Below are positions 1 to 6,366 of a DNA stretch of 40,586 bases, one piece after another. The translations under genes were made by a program, and so were the position numbers. The notes under the pieces are model-generated. The model ran no database searches. It was not told the origin of the DNA and saw only the letters and a list, made by a program, of their open reading frames with translations. Source of the DNA: an uncultured Prevotellaceae bacterium (GTDB lineage: Bacteria > Bacteroidota > Bacteroidia > Bacteroidales > Bacteroidaceae); NCBI GenBank assembly GCA_902800585.1, contig CADCEW010000033.1:1-40586 (forward strand). The letters run 5' to 3'. Position 1 is the first letter of the stretch, and each line of letters starts with the position of its first letter.

Positions 1-992
1 ATGACGGCGAGGTTCATGGCCTCAGATTTCAGACAAATTCCAGGACCAGAGGTAGAAGTCACACCCAGAGCTCCTGCAAACGAGGCACCTAAGGCAGAGG
101 CACAACCGCTGATCTCATCCTCACACTGAACGGTGATGACACCACATGACTTATGCTTTGATAACTCATGCAGGATATCCGTAGCAGGAGTGATAGGATA
201 AGAACCAAGGTAGAGGCGCAGACCTGCTTTCTCAGCAGCGGCAATCAAACCATAGGCTGTTGCCTTGTTTCCTGTGATATCCATATAACGTCCAGGCACC
301 TTCTCTTTTGATTCGATGCGATAGACGTTGACGGCACTGCTATGTGTGTTATGTCCGTAGTCATAACCTGCCTGAACCACTTTAATATTATTCTCTGCAA
401 TAGCAGGTTTCTTGGCGAACTTGTCGCGCAGGAAGTTGTTAACCAATTCTAAGTCGCGGTCGAAGAGCCAGCAGACCAGTCCGAGAGCGAACATATTACG
501 ACACTTCAGCATCGCCTTGTTATCCATACCAGAGTCTGCCAGACAGTCTTTCACCATCGTTGTCAACGGACACTGGATGACACGATCAGGGTCAACACCC
601 ATCTCGCCTAAATAATCCTCACTCTTAAACTGTGCCTTCTCCAAGTCCTTGGGACCGAAGGAGTCTGTGTCAATGATAATCGTGGCCTGTGGCTTGGCAT
701 ACTTCAACTGCGTCTTCAGGGCAGCGGCATTCATAGCCACCAGCACATCACACTTGTCACCAGGGGTATATACCTTGCCAGCACCAATATGAACCTGGAA
801 TCCTGAGACACCCGTCAAAGAGCCTTGCGGGGCGCGGATATCGGCAGGATAGTCAGGAAACGTAGAAATACCATTACCTACGGTAGCACTCACCGTAGAG
901 AAGATGTTTCCAGCCAATTGCATACCATCACCGGAATCACCTGAAAAGCGAACTACGACTTGGTCGAGTTCTTTTACTTCTAATTCAGCCAT
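1..992 (-). CDS. korA: 2-oxoacid (2-oxoglutarate):ferredoxin oxidoreductase, alpha subunit, 3' end cut by window edge
   Basis: About 330 residues are present and the C-terminus lies off the left edge. The ATG at 992-990 opens with MAELEVKELDQVVVRFSGDSG, a gamma-type domain with the glycine-rich SGDSGDGMQ motif. A linker follows, then from about residue 255 the pyrimidine-binding alpha domain begins (GSYPITPATDILHEL, then QCEDEISG). This fused gamma-alpha order is typical of Bacteroidota KorA, about 600 residues in full. The enzyme, with KorB, oxidatively decarboxylates 2-oxoglutarate (or another 2-oxoacid) to the acyl-CoA and reduces ferredoxin in the cytoplasm. KorB should lie just left of the window. 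A Bacteroidota promoter sits 40 bases upstream. The exact 2-oxoacid cannot be told from this part. Confidence 0.9.
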   Translation of the reverse strand, partial: MAELEVKELDQVVVRFSGDSGDGMQLAGNIFSTVSATVGNGISTFPDYPADIRAPQGSLTGVSGFQVHIGAGKVYTPGDKCDVLVAMNAAALKTQLKYAKPQATIIIDTDSFGPKDLEKAQFKSEDYLGEMGVDPDRVIQCPLTTMVKDCLADSGMDNKAMLKCRNMFALGLVCWLFDRDLELVNNFLRDKFAKKPAIAENNIKVVQAGYDYGHNTHSSAVNVYRIESKEKVPGRYMDITGNKATAYGLIAAAEKAGLRLYLGSYPITPATDILHELSKHKSCGVITVQCEDEISGCASALGASFAGALGVTSTSGPGICLKSEAMNLAV

Positions 993-1031
993 AAAGTATC
1001 TTATTTACTTTTACTTTCTCAAAAACGGATG

Positions 1032-1062
1032 CAAAGTTCGCAAATATTCATTGAATATCCAA
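1032..1062 (-). promoter_or_regulatory. Promoter of korA
   Basis: On the minus strand GAACTTTG (1039-1032) resembles the -7 box TAnnTTTG with one mismatch. It is preceded, with 20 bases between, by TTG at 1062-1060 within TTTGG, matching the -33 box. The korA ATG is 39 bases further on. Confidence 0.6.
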
Positions 1063-1074
1063 ATAAATTGCAAT

Positions 1075-1119
1075 AAAAATGCAGTTACTGCCCTTTTTTA
1101 GACAGAAACTGCATTTTTA
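1075..1119 (-). terminator. Hairpin terminator after the YARHG/secreted-protein operon
   Basis: AAAAATGCAGTT at 1075-1086 pairs with AACTGCATTTTT at 1106-1117, extended by CTG/CAG pairs, around a loop rich in T. Read on the minus strand, the stem ends in a run of five T. It lies 24 bases past the stop of the 1143-1859 gene and before the korA promoter, so it separates the two transcripts. Confidence 0.75.
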
Positions 1120-1142
1120 TTCGCTTTAACTGAATACCTCTT

Positions 1143-1859
1143 CTACTCGAAATCCGATTGGTCGACATCGCCAGCGACATCTGCAGGATGGAGTCCTGGT
1201 TCTACTGCTTCCTCACTCTTAATGAGTTCGACATTCGTCTGCTCAATGACATTGAGTTTGACAGCACTATTGTTTGCAGCAGGCTTATACCACCACTTCT
1301 TGCTGAAATAGTCGCTGAGGTCTTTGGATTGGAATACATAGCCGTGACGGGCAAGGATCTCATTACGCATCAAGCGCAACTGTTCACGAGGAATATTCCA
1401 GAGATAAGGGGTGTTCAACAATGTGTTGTTGATGACATCCTCCCAATTGGCTTGTTGCAAGGCCTGTTGCTGATCATAACAATTATCCTCGTTATCGGGA
1501 GTCAGCACCATTGTCCACATCGTCTCACCAGAAGGTTTGCGAACAGCAAGGAAGTTCATGCCGTCCTTACGGATATACTGTACGCGCCAACCGAACTGTG
1601 CAAAACGGATGGGACATTCCTCTGCCTGACGGCTGGGGATGATCTTATACTCCCCGTTCTTGCCTGCCACCTTCTCCAGTGTCATTTCATTGTCCTGTGG
1701 GGTTGTCATATAGACGATAGTACCCATTCTTATCTCCTGAACGGTATAAAGACCGCTGCCGTCCCAGAACTTGTCTCCCACCTTGATGGTCTGTGCTTGT
1801 GTACTGAGTGTCATACAGGACAGCATCAGCACGATGGTCATTAGCTTTTTCATATTCAT
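1143..1859 (-). CDS. Secreted YARHG-domain protein (paralogue 1)
   Basis: 238 residues with a signal peptide (MNMKKLMTIVLMLSCMTLST, cleavage after QAQ near residue 23), so exported to the periplasm or cell surface. A YARHG domain lies at about residues 158-193, with core RNEILARHGYVF and the ending WWYKP. YARHG domains occur in extracytoplasmic proteins and may bind peptidoglycan or other wall components, but their function is not established. The region before it (about 30-150, with GDKFWDG and WRVQYIRKDGMNF) is unassigned but shared with the paralogue at 2500-3213, nearly identical over the C-terminal half. It starts 8 bases after the 1868-2410 gene and is probably co-transcribed. The ATG two codons downstream (MKKLM) is an equally good start. 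Confidence 0.85.
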   Translation of the reverse strand: MNMKKLMTIVLMLSCMTLSTQAQTIKVGDKFWDGSGLYTVQEIRMGTIVYMTTPQDNEMTLEKVAGKNGEYKIIPSRQAEECPIRFAQFGWRVQYIRKDGMNFLAVRKPSGETMWTMVLTPDNEDNCYDQQQALQQANWEDVINNTLLNTPYLWNIPREQLRLMRNEILARHGYVFQSKDLSDYFSKKWWYKPAANNSAVKLNVIEQTNVELIKSEEAVEPGLHPADVAGDVDQSDFE

Positions 1860-1867
1860 TTGGTTTT

Positions 1868-2410
1868 TTATGCAAAATAATAGAAACGGATGACATAGAA
1901 TCCTTTGTGGAAATCCTCGTCATACTCAGGCTTCATCATTTGAGTAAGGATGCTATAGTCACTGAAAGAATCTACCTTGACAGTACCGTTAGGCAGTTCC
2001 TTGTCTGAAATATAATAGCCGTCATTCATGATAACGATTCCGTATGCCAGTGCTTTCTCGATGAAACGGTCGGCATCGTCTTTGTCCTTGAAACACATGG
2101 CAGCCTGTGTTGAGGTATCCAACTGATAATAGAAATAACAGGCATGGTCGGAAGTACTATTCAGCTCATAGCCGAAATCCTGCTTCTTACCTTTCTCGAT
2201 GCCCCATCCGTACACCACAACACTCGTACCGGCATCACCTTCTTCGCCTCCATCATCACTCGCCTCATAGATGAAGGAGAGACCACAGTCCTTTGCCGTT
2301 TCAGTATTCACTTCTTTCAGCAAGGTTACAAACTTATCGAAGGAGAAGTCGAGGGCAAAACTGTACTGTACACACAGACACAAGGCAATGATTGATAATA
2401 CTTTTTTCAT
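1868..2410 (-). CDS. Secreted protein of unknown function
   Basis: 180 residues. The N-terminus MKKVLSIIALCLCVQYSFAL is a clear signal peptide, so the protein is exported. I do not recognise a domain. The mature part is acidic, with an EASDDGGEEGDAG stretch near residue 50, several aromatic residues, and an aromatic C-terminus (RFYYFA). A good promoter lies 24 bases upstream, and the YARHG gene follows after 8 bases, so the two form a short operon. Similar length and export signal to the other genes of this cluster suggest a common surface or envelope role, but that is inference only. Confidence 0.75.
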   Translation of the reverse strand: MKKVLSIIALCLCVQYSFALDFSFDKFVTLLKEVNTETAKDCGLSFIYEASDDGGEEGDAGTSVVVYGWGIEKGKKQDFGYELNSTSDHACYFYYQLDTSTQAAMCFKDKDDADRFIEKALAYGIVIMNDGYYISDKELPNGTVKVDSFSDYSILTQMMKPEYDEDFHKGFYVIRFYYFA

Positions 2411-2433
2411 TTCGTTTAGAAATTTAGTCGCTG

Positions 2434-2464
2434 CAAAGATAAATATTTATTTTGGAATCTCCAA
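2434..2464 (-). promoter_or_regulatory. Promoter of the 2410-1143 operon
   Basis: Minus-strand TATCTTTG (2441-2434) fits the Bacteroidota -7 box exactly. TTG at 2464-2462 sits 20 bases upstream as the -33 box. The ATG follows 23 bases after the -7 box. Confidence 0.75.
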
Positions 2465-2499
2465 ACATTGAATCATTTCAACATAGAAGAAAAGATATC

Positions 2500-3213
2500 C
2501 TACTCTTCGTAAGGCTCGTCACCATCGGCAGGATGGAGTCCTGGCCCTAAGGTCTCCTCACTTTTGATAAGTTCAACATTCGTCTGCTCGATGACATTGA
2601 GTTTGACGGCATTATTGTTTGCCGCAGGCTTGTACCACCATTTCTTACTGAAGTAGTCACGGAGGTCTTTAGACTGGAAGACATAGCCGTGACGTGCCAG
2701 TATCTCATTACGCATCAGGCGCAATTGTTCACGAGAGATATCCCAGAGATAGGGCGTGTTCAACAATGTGTTGTTAACGACATCCTCCCAATTAGCTTTC
2801 TGCAACGTCTGTTGCTGATTATAACAATTGTCCTCGTTATCGGAAGTGAGCATCATCGTCCACATCGCATCCCCTTTGGGCTTGCGTACGACAAGGAAGT
2901 TCATGCCGTCCTGACGGATATATTGTACGCGCCAACCGAGCTCGGCATAGCGGATCGGCTGGGTACCTGCATCGCCATAAGGAAGAATTTTATACTCACC
3001 TGCCTTGCCTTTCACCTGCCCGAGCAACAGGTAACGTTCACCAGCACCAGTCATGAACACCTGATGGTTATCCCAGATAGCATCCACTTGCCAAAGTGTC
3101 TCACCGTCCCAGAACTTGTCGCCTTTCTTAATGGTCTGTGCCTGTACACTGAGTATTCCGCAGAAGGCAACCAATATAAATACAAGGGCTGAGAGAGAAT
3201 AGATTCTTTTCAT
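2500..3213 (-). CDS. Secreted YARHG-domain protein (paralogue 2)
   Basis: 237 residues with a signal peptide (MKRIYSLSALVFILVAFCGI, cleavage after VQAQ near residue 26). The layout matches the 1143-1859 protein: an N-terminal GDKFWDG segment, a central WRVQYIR.DGMNFLVVRKP segment, and a C-terminal YARHG domain near residues 158-193 (RNEILARHGYVF). From about residue 95 to 215 the two proteins are almost the same, while the N-terminal third has diverged, which points to tandem duplication followed by divergence of the front part. It follows the broken YARHG copy at 3249-3665 by 35 bases and is probably in the same transcript. Export and the YARHG fold are supported; the molecular role is unknown. 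Confidence 0.85.
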   Translation of the reverse strand: MKRIYSLSALVFILVAFCGILSVQAQTIKKGDKFWDGETLWQVDAIWDNHQVFMTGAGERYLLLGQVKGKAGEYKILPYGDAGTQPIRYAELGWRVQYIRQDGMNFLVVRKPKGDAMWTMMLTSDNEDNCYNQQQTLQKANWEDVVNNTLLNTPYLWDISREQLRLMRNEILARHGYVFQSKDLRDYFSKKWWYKPAANNNAVKLNVIEQTNVELIKSEETLGPGLHPADGDEPYEE

Positions 3214-3248
3214 TTTTTCTTGGTTTTTATGATTTTTATATGAATTAT

Positions 3249-3665
3249 TTAATCGCTATTTTCCATCTGCTTGATAAGCTCAACGTTCAACTGTTCTACG
3301 AAGGAGAGTTTCACTTGGTTGTTCGAGGTAACTGGCTTATACCAAAACTGCTTGCTAAAATACTCCTGCAGGTCTTTCGCCTGGAAGCGGTAGCCATGAC
3401 GCGCCATGATCTCGTTGCGCATGATACGGAGCGTCTTCTTGTCATACTTACGGAGCGTCTAGGTGTTAAGCAGCATCTCACTGGCGAAACTGAAACGACC
3501 ATACTCACTGGCAGTCTTATTGAGTGCGATATCAACACCATTATCCTTCTCCTCAGCGGAATAGCAGAGCCAACCGTTATACCAGTTGCCTGCTTTTATC
3601 TGAGCCTGTGCGCCAAGGATGGTGCACAGACACAGGGCTATGGTTGATAATATAGATTTCATCAT
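3249..3665 (-). pseudogene. YARHG-domain protein (paralogue 3) interrupted by one in-frame amber codon
   Basis: Read from ATG at 3665, the frame has a signal peptide (MMKSILSTIALCLCTILGAQ) and runs to ...FASEMLLNT, then meets TAG at 3461-3459. The same frame continues without another stop to TAA at 3251-3249, encoding LRIMRNEIMARHGYRF and FWYKP, a complete YARHG domain. In paralogue 2 the equivalent place reads LLNTPYLWN, so the stop falls in the linker just before the domain. Uninterrupted, it would be 138 residues, shorter than its neighbours because it lacks much of the central region. The 3666-4205 stop codon abuts its start. Options are a recent nonsense mutation, amber suppression or a base error; a working downstream restart is less likely because the signal peptide would be lost. 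Confidence 0.8.
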
Positions 3666-4205
3666 CTACTTCACTACAATAGATTTTACGAAGGGCTTGA
3701 CGGCTGCTTCATATTTATTGGCAGCAGAAGGACTGTATTCAAAGTTTCCGTAAGCCATATTACCATTCTCACCAAGTACATAGAAGAATTCTATAATCTT
3801 GTCTCTTTGGTCATCTTTACAACGTACGGACAGCAGTCTTTCTTCAATGGTGGGTTCCTGGAGTATTTCCATATAGCGTTTTCTTTCAGCTATCTTCTTC
3901 TCTGCAAATTGTTTGAAATCCGCAGCTGTAGGTACATTTTCTGTCATCATGTTGACATGGATACTGGCATCTCTTTCTGGTGAATTACTCAAGAAAATGC
4001 TATCACCCATACGCCCTTGTTTGAGAGCTTCTGGACAGTCAAACTCATAACAAGCACTTTCATAGTGGACGAAATCTGCTGGTAGTTGATCTGCCTCTAC
4101 AATAGTTGAGTCTGCACCCTCGGCGTTCTGTGCACTCTTGTTACCACACGATGCCACAAGCAACCCTGCTGCTACGATAGCGATACTGAATAATACTTTT
4201 TTCAT
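3666..4205 (-). CDS. Lipoprotein of unknown function
   Basis: 179 residues. The N-terminus MKKVLFSIAIVAAGLLVASC is a lipoprotein signal with a lipobox (LVAS-C, Cys at residue 20), so the mature protein should be lipid-anchored in the periplasm or outer membrane. After an acidic linker, the rest looks like one globular alpha/beta domain. It contains two cysteines in CYEFDC and a KRYMEILQEPTIEERLLSV segment. The general pattern resembles small Bacteroidota lipoproteins that fold like PsbP/TonB-associated domains, but I cannot name a family. Its stop codon directly abuts the ATG of the interrupted YARHG gene, so it heads that operon (4205 to 2500). No clear -7 box was found in the AT-rich gap upstream. 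Confidence 0.75.
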   Translation of the reverse strand: MKKVLFSIAIVAAGLLVASCGNKSAQNAEGADSTIVEADQLPADFVHYESACYEFDCPEALKQGRMGDSIFLSNSPERDASIHVNMMTENVPTAADFKQFAEKKIAERKRYMEILQEPTIEERLLSVRCKDDQRDKIIEFFYVLGENGNMAYGNFEYSPSAANKYEAAVKPFVKSIVVK

Positions 4206-4247
4206 ACCTTTTTGATTTTTATTATTAATTATATATAATGTATAATC

Positions 4248-4275
4248 CCTTAGACCTTAGTCCTTAGACCTCAAT
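4248..4275. repeat. 7-bp tandem repeat (CCTTAGA), four units
   Basis: Units on the plus strand are CCTTAGA, CCTTAGT, CCTTAGA and CCTCAAT, exactly 7 bases apart. The repeat overlaps the last codons of the small gene ending at 4257. The same heptad in rotation (GACCTTA) occurs at 6346-6366. Confidence 0.75.
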
Positions 4276-4436
4276 CTCTCATTTATCTTTTCATTGATAA
4301 GTTCTTCAAGGCGAGGCTCCAGCTGGTTGATTTTCCGTTCGAGCATACGATCTATAGTATCTTCTTGATGAAGGAGAAACTTAAAGTAGTCGAAGGAAAA
4401 CCTCGTCGCCTCTTGTTGTTGTTCTGTCTTGTTCAT
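4257..4436 (-). CDS. Small hypothetical protein, 59 residues
   Basis: Starting at ATG 4436-4434 the product is MNKTEQQQEATRFSFDYFKF... ending INERLRSKD. The frame is open for a further 64 codons upstream. However, a TAACTTTG -7 box at 4468-4461 lies inside that extension, and the longer reading shows no protein-like features, so the short start is preferred. The C-terminal half is highly charged and helical (RMLERKINQLEPRLEELINE) and probably forms a coiled coil. No signal peptide or membrane segment. Function unknown. The last codons run into a 7-bp repeat, which could let the C-terminus vary. It may be a real gene or chance; codon use does not settle it. Confidence 0.5.
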   Translation of the reverse strand: MNKTEQQQEATRFSFDYFKFLLHQEDTIDRMLERKINQLEPRLEELINEKINERLRSKD

Positions 4437-4460
4437 AAACTCATCATGCTTTTGACGATG

Positions 4461-4468
4461 CAAAGTTA
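4461..4468 (-). promoter_or_regulatory. -7 box upstream of the 59-residue ORF
   Basis: Minus-strand TAACTTTG (4468-4461) fits the Bacteroidota -7 consensus exactly. The ATG at 4436 lies 24 bases downstream. No convincing TTG was found at the -33 distance. Confidence 0.5.
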
Positions 4469-4600
4469 CAGCAAAAAGCATATAAGTCACTTGTTCATTT
4501 CTTCCAATCTTCCAACGACTACTTGTTATTTTCTTCCAAAATGTAAAAAAGTAAGCAAAATCGCCTACTTTTTCACTGTCTCCAATGCTTTCATATACCC

Positions 4601-4688
4601 GTACAAGGCTTCTGTACACCCCGTACAAAAGGGCTGTACTACTTGTACAAAGCCTCTGTACTGGTAGTACAAAAATGGTGTATTACTT
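4601..4688. repeat. 22-bp tandem array with paired GTAC motifs, four units
   Basis: GTAC occurs at 4601, 4614, 4623, 4636, 4645, 4658 and 4667, so the spacings alternate 13 and 9 with a constant 22-base period. Each unit reads GTACAA, seven variable bases, GTAC, five variable bases; the second GTAC of unit four is degenerate (GTAT). A weaker 18-base copy (13 of 18 matches) precedes the array at about 4583. The fourth unit runs into the stop codon of the AraC-type gene (4685-4683). The array fills the gap between that gene and the next promoter downstream. Confidence 0.85.
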
Positions 4689-6308
4689 CTCTCTGTATTG
4701 TTTCGGCGACATTCCATAGACGCGTTTGAAGGTATGCGTAAAGGAACTTGCCTCCTCGAAGCCGCATTGACTTGCCACTTGCAGGATGGGGAGGTCGGAG
4801 TTCTCTTTCAGTAACTTACCTGCCTTCTCCATCTGGATAGCGGAGATGAATGCCTTGGGGGTCTCACCAGCCGCACTCTGTAAGTGGCGACGGAAGGTCT
4901 GCACACTCATATTCAGTTCGGAGGCAATATGCTCTACACTTAACTGTCCATTCGCCATACCCTCGTTGACGACCTCGATGACACGCATCAGGAACTGGCG
5001 GTCTTCATCAGGGACAACAGGTGCAGCGGATGTTGCCGTCTCTTCCTCCACCTTCTTTTCAGACATTTCAGCTTTCAGTCGCTCTATTTCCTTGATGAGT
5101 TCCTGTGTCTGTTGCTGACGAAGGCGCATCTGACGGACAGTATACCAGGCAGCGATGGCACATAACAGCAGGATGACGATGATGGCACCGATGAGATAAC
5201 GGTGTTTCAGTTGTGCTTCTTCATTCTCCTGTTGCAACTGGTCATTGCCGAACTCGGCATTATAGCGTGACAGAGCATCGGCAGTGGCATGGGTATAGAG
5301 AGAGTCTTTCAGTTTGTCAAACAAGTCGAGTTCTATCTTTGCCGAGTCTGGATTAATCGTCCAATAACTCTCATAGAGTCCACGATGTGCATGAATCTCG
5401 TTATATAGGTCACCCATCTTCGAGAACAACGAGACTGCCTCTATATAATAAGGTATAGCCTCTCGCTCCTTTTTCTGGGAGAGCAATGCCTTTCCCATGC
5501 GGTTAAGGGCAATGGCATAAGCATGGGCATCACCTGACTGGCGCATCACTGGCAGTATCTGGCGCAGAAGTCCTTCTGCCTCTTGATAGCGTTGCAGTCC
5601 TAAGAGTGCCGAGGCACGTTGTGACTGACGGATGGTTGCCTGTGGCTGGCGATTTAAGGTAGAGTCGATACGATACGCCTGTTCTGCATACGACAATGCC
5701 TTCTGGTCGTCCAAAAGACTGTGGTATATCTCCGAAGCCATACCAAGGATGACAGCCTTGCGCGCAGGATTCTTGGCTTGCTCCGCATGTTCCAGTGCCT
5801 GCAGGATATACTGCTCTGCCTCCTTCGACTGATAGCCAGCCATATAGATGCCTGCCACTGTGTTCATCGACGAGGAGATGCGGTCGTGGTCGCCACTCTT
5901 CATATCGATGGCGAGACATTGCTTGGCATAGTCTGCCGCCTGTCTGACATCACCCATGCGCACATAGATACAACCAAGGATATTCAGACATCCTGCACGA
6001 TCGTCATTGCCATAGCGGAACAGCGGCAGCGCCTTCTTGCCATATCTGGCAGCCTGCTCATATTGGTGTTGGTCGTATAACCACTCTGCCGCCCAGTACC
6101 ATACCTGCTGGCACAAGGAATCCTTTGGTGTTCCATTCTTAAACTGGATGGTCTGCACTGTGAATTGCTCCACGTCCAATGCCTCGAAGAACTCATTGGC
6201 ATTCTCCACCGACATATCCTTGTCGAAGTCTGCCAATCGCTCCTCCACCGTTCCTGCCGTCATAGCCATCGCACAACCCAGCAGGACTATCGTCCATATC
6301 CTTCTCAT
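4683..6308 (-). CDS. TPR-membrane-AraC transcription regulator
   Basis: 541 residues. A signal or anchor segment (MRRIWTIVLLGCAMAMTAG) is followed by tetratricopeptide-like helical repeats to about residue 330. These would lie in the periplasm. A transmembrane helix (YLIGAIIVILLLCAIAAWYT) lies near 370-390, followed by a charged coiled coil. The C-terminal AraC/XylS helix-turn-helix pair lies near 440-541 (QTFRRHLQSAAGETPKAFI, then QVASQCGFEEASSFTHTFKR). This layout belongs to a Bacteroidota regulator family that resembles hybrid two-component sensors without the kinase. It would sense an envelope signal through the TPR part and bind DNA on the cytoplasmic side. It follows the nucleoside kinase gene by 56 bases on the same strand. 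Its target is unknown; the 22-bp array at its 3' end is a candidate site. Confidence 0.85.
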   Translation of the reverse strand: MRRIWTIVLLGCAMAMTAGTVEERLADFDKDMSVENANEFFEALDVEQFTVQTIQFKNGTPKDSLCQQVWYWAAEWLYDQHQYEQAARYGKKALPLFRYGNDDRAGCLNILGCIYVRMGDVRQAADYAKQCLAIDMKSGDHDRISSSMNTVAGIYMAGYQSKEAEQYILQALEHAEQAKNPARKAVILGMASEIYHSLLDDQKALSYAEQAYRIDSTLNRQPQATIRQSQRASALLGLQRYQEAEGLLRQILPVMRQSGDAHAYAIALNRMGKALLSQKKEREAIPYYIEAVSLFSKMGDLYNEIHAHRGLYESYWTINPDSAKIELDLFDKLKDSLYTHATADALSRYNAEFGNDQLQQENEEAQLKHRYLIGAIIVILLLCAIAAWYTVRQMRLRQQQTQELIKEIERLKAEMSEKKVEEETATSAAPVVPDEDRQFLMRVIEVVNEGMANGQLSVEHIASELNMSVQTFRRHLQSAAGETPKAFISAIQMEKAGKLLKENSDLPILQVASQCGFEEASSFTHTFKRVYGMSPKQYREK

Positions 6309-6345
6309 CTTAAACGCTTAAACTCTTCAACTTCTTAAACTCTTC

Positions 6346-6366
6346 GACCTTTGACCTTAGACCATT
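6346..6366. repeat. 7-bp tandem repeat (GACCTTA) between kinase and regulator genes
   Basis: Three units GACCTTT, GACCTTA and GACCATT lie in the 56-base gap, preceded at 6310-6345 by less regular CTTAAACT-like repeats of period 7-9. The heptad equals that at 4248-4275 in rotation. Confidence 0.65.

Noticed and set aside
1158-1844. Open frame of 228 codons antisense to YARHG paralogue 1
   Set aside because: A similar shadow frame is open opposite the near-identical paralogue 2, as expected from sense-strand composition; there is no signal or domain.
4437-4628. N-terminal extension of the 59-residue ORF to 123 residues
   Set aside because: A consensus -7 box lies inside it at 4461-4468 and the extension runs toward the 22-bp array; nothing protein-like is seen in it.
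4601-4688. CRISPR array
   Set aside because: The 22-base units are contiguous, with no unique spacers and no cas genes; the same holds for 28546-28633 and for the 51-bp coding repeat at 33873-34157.
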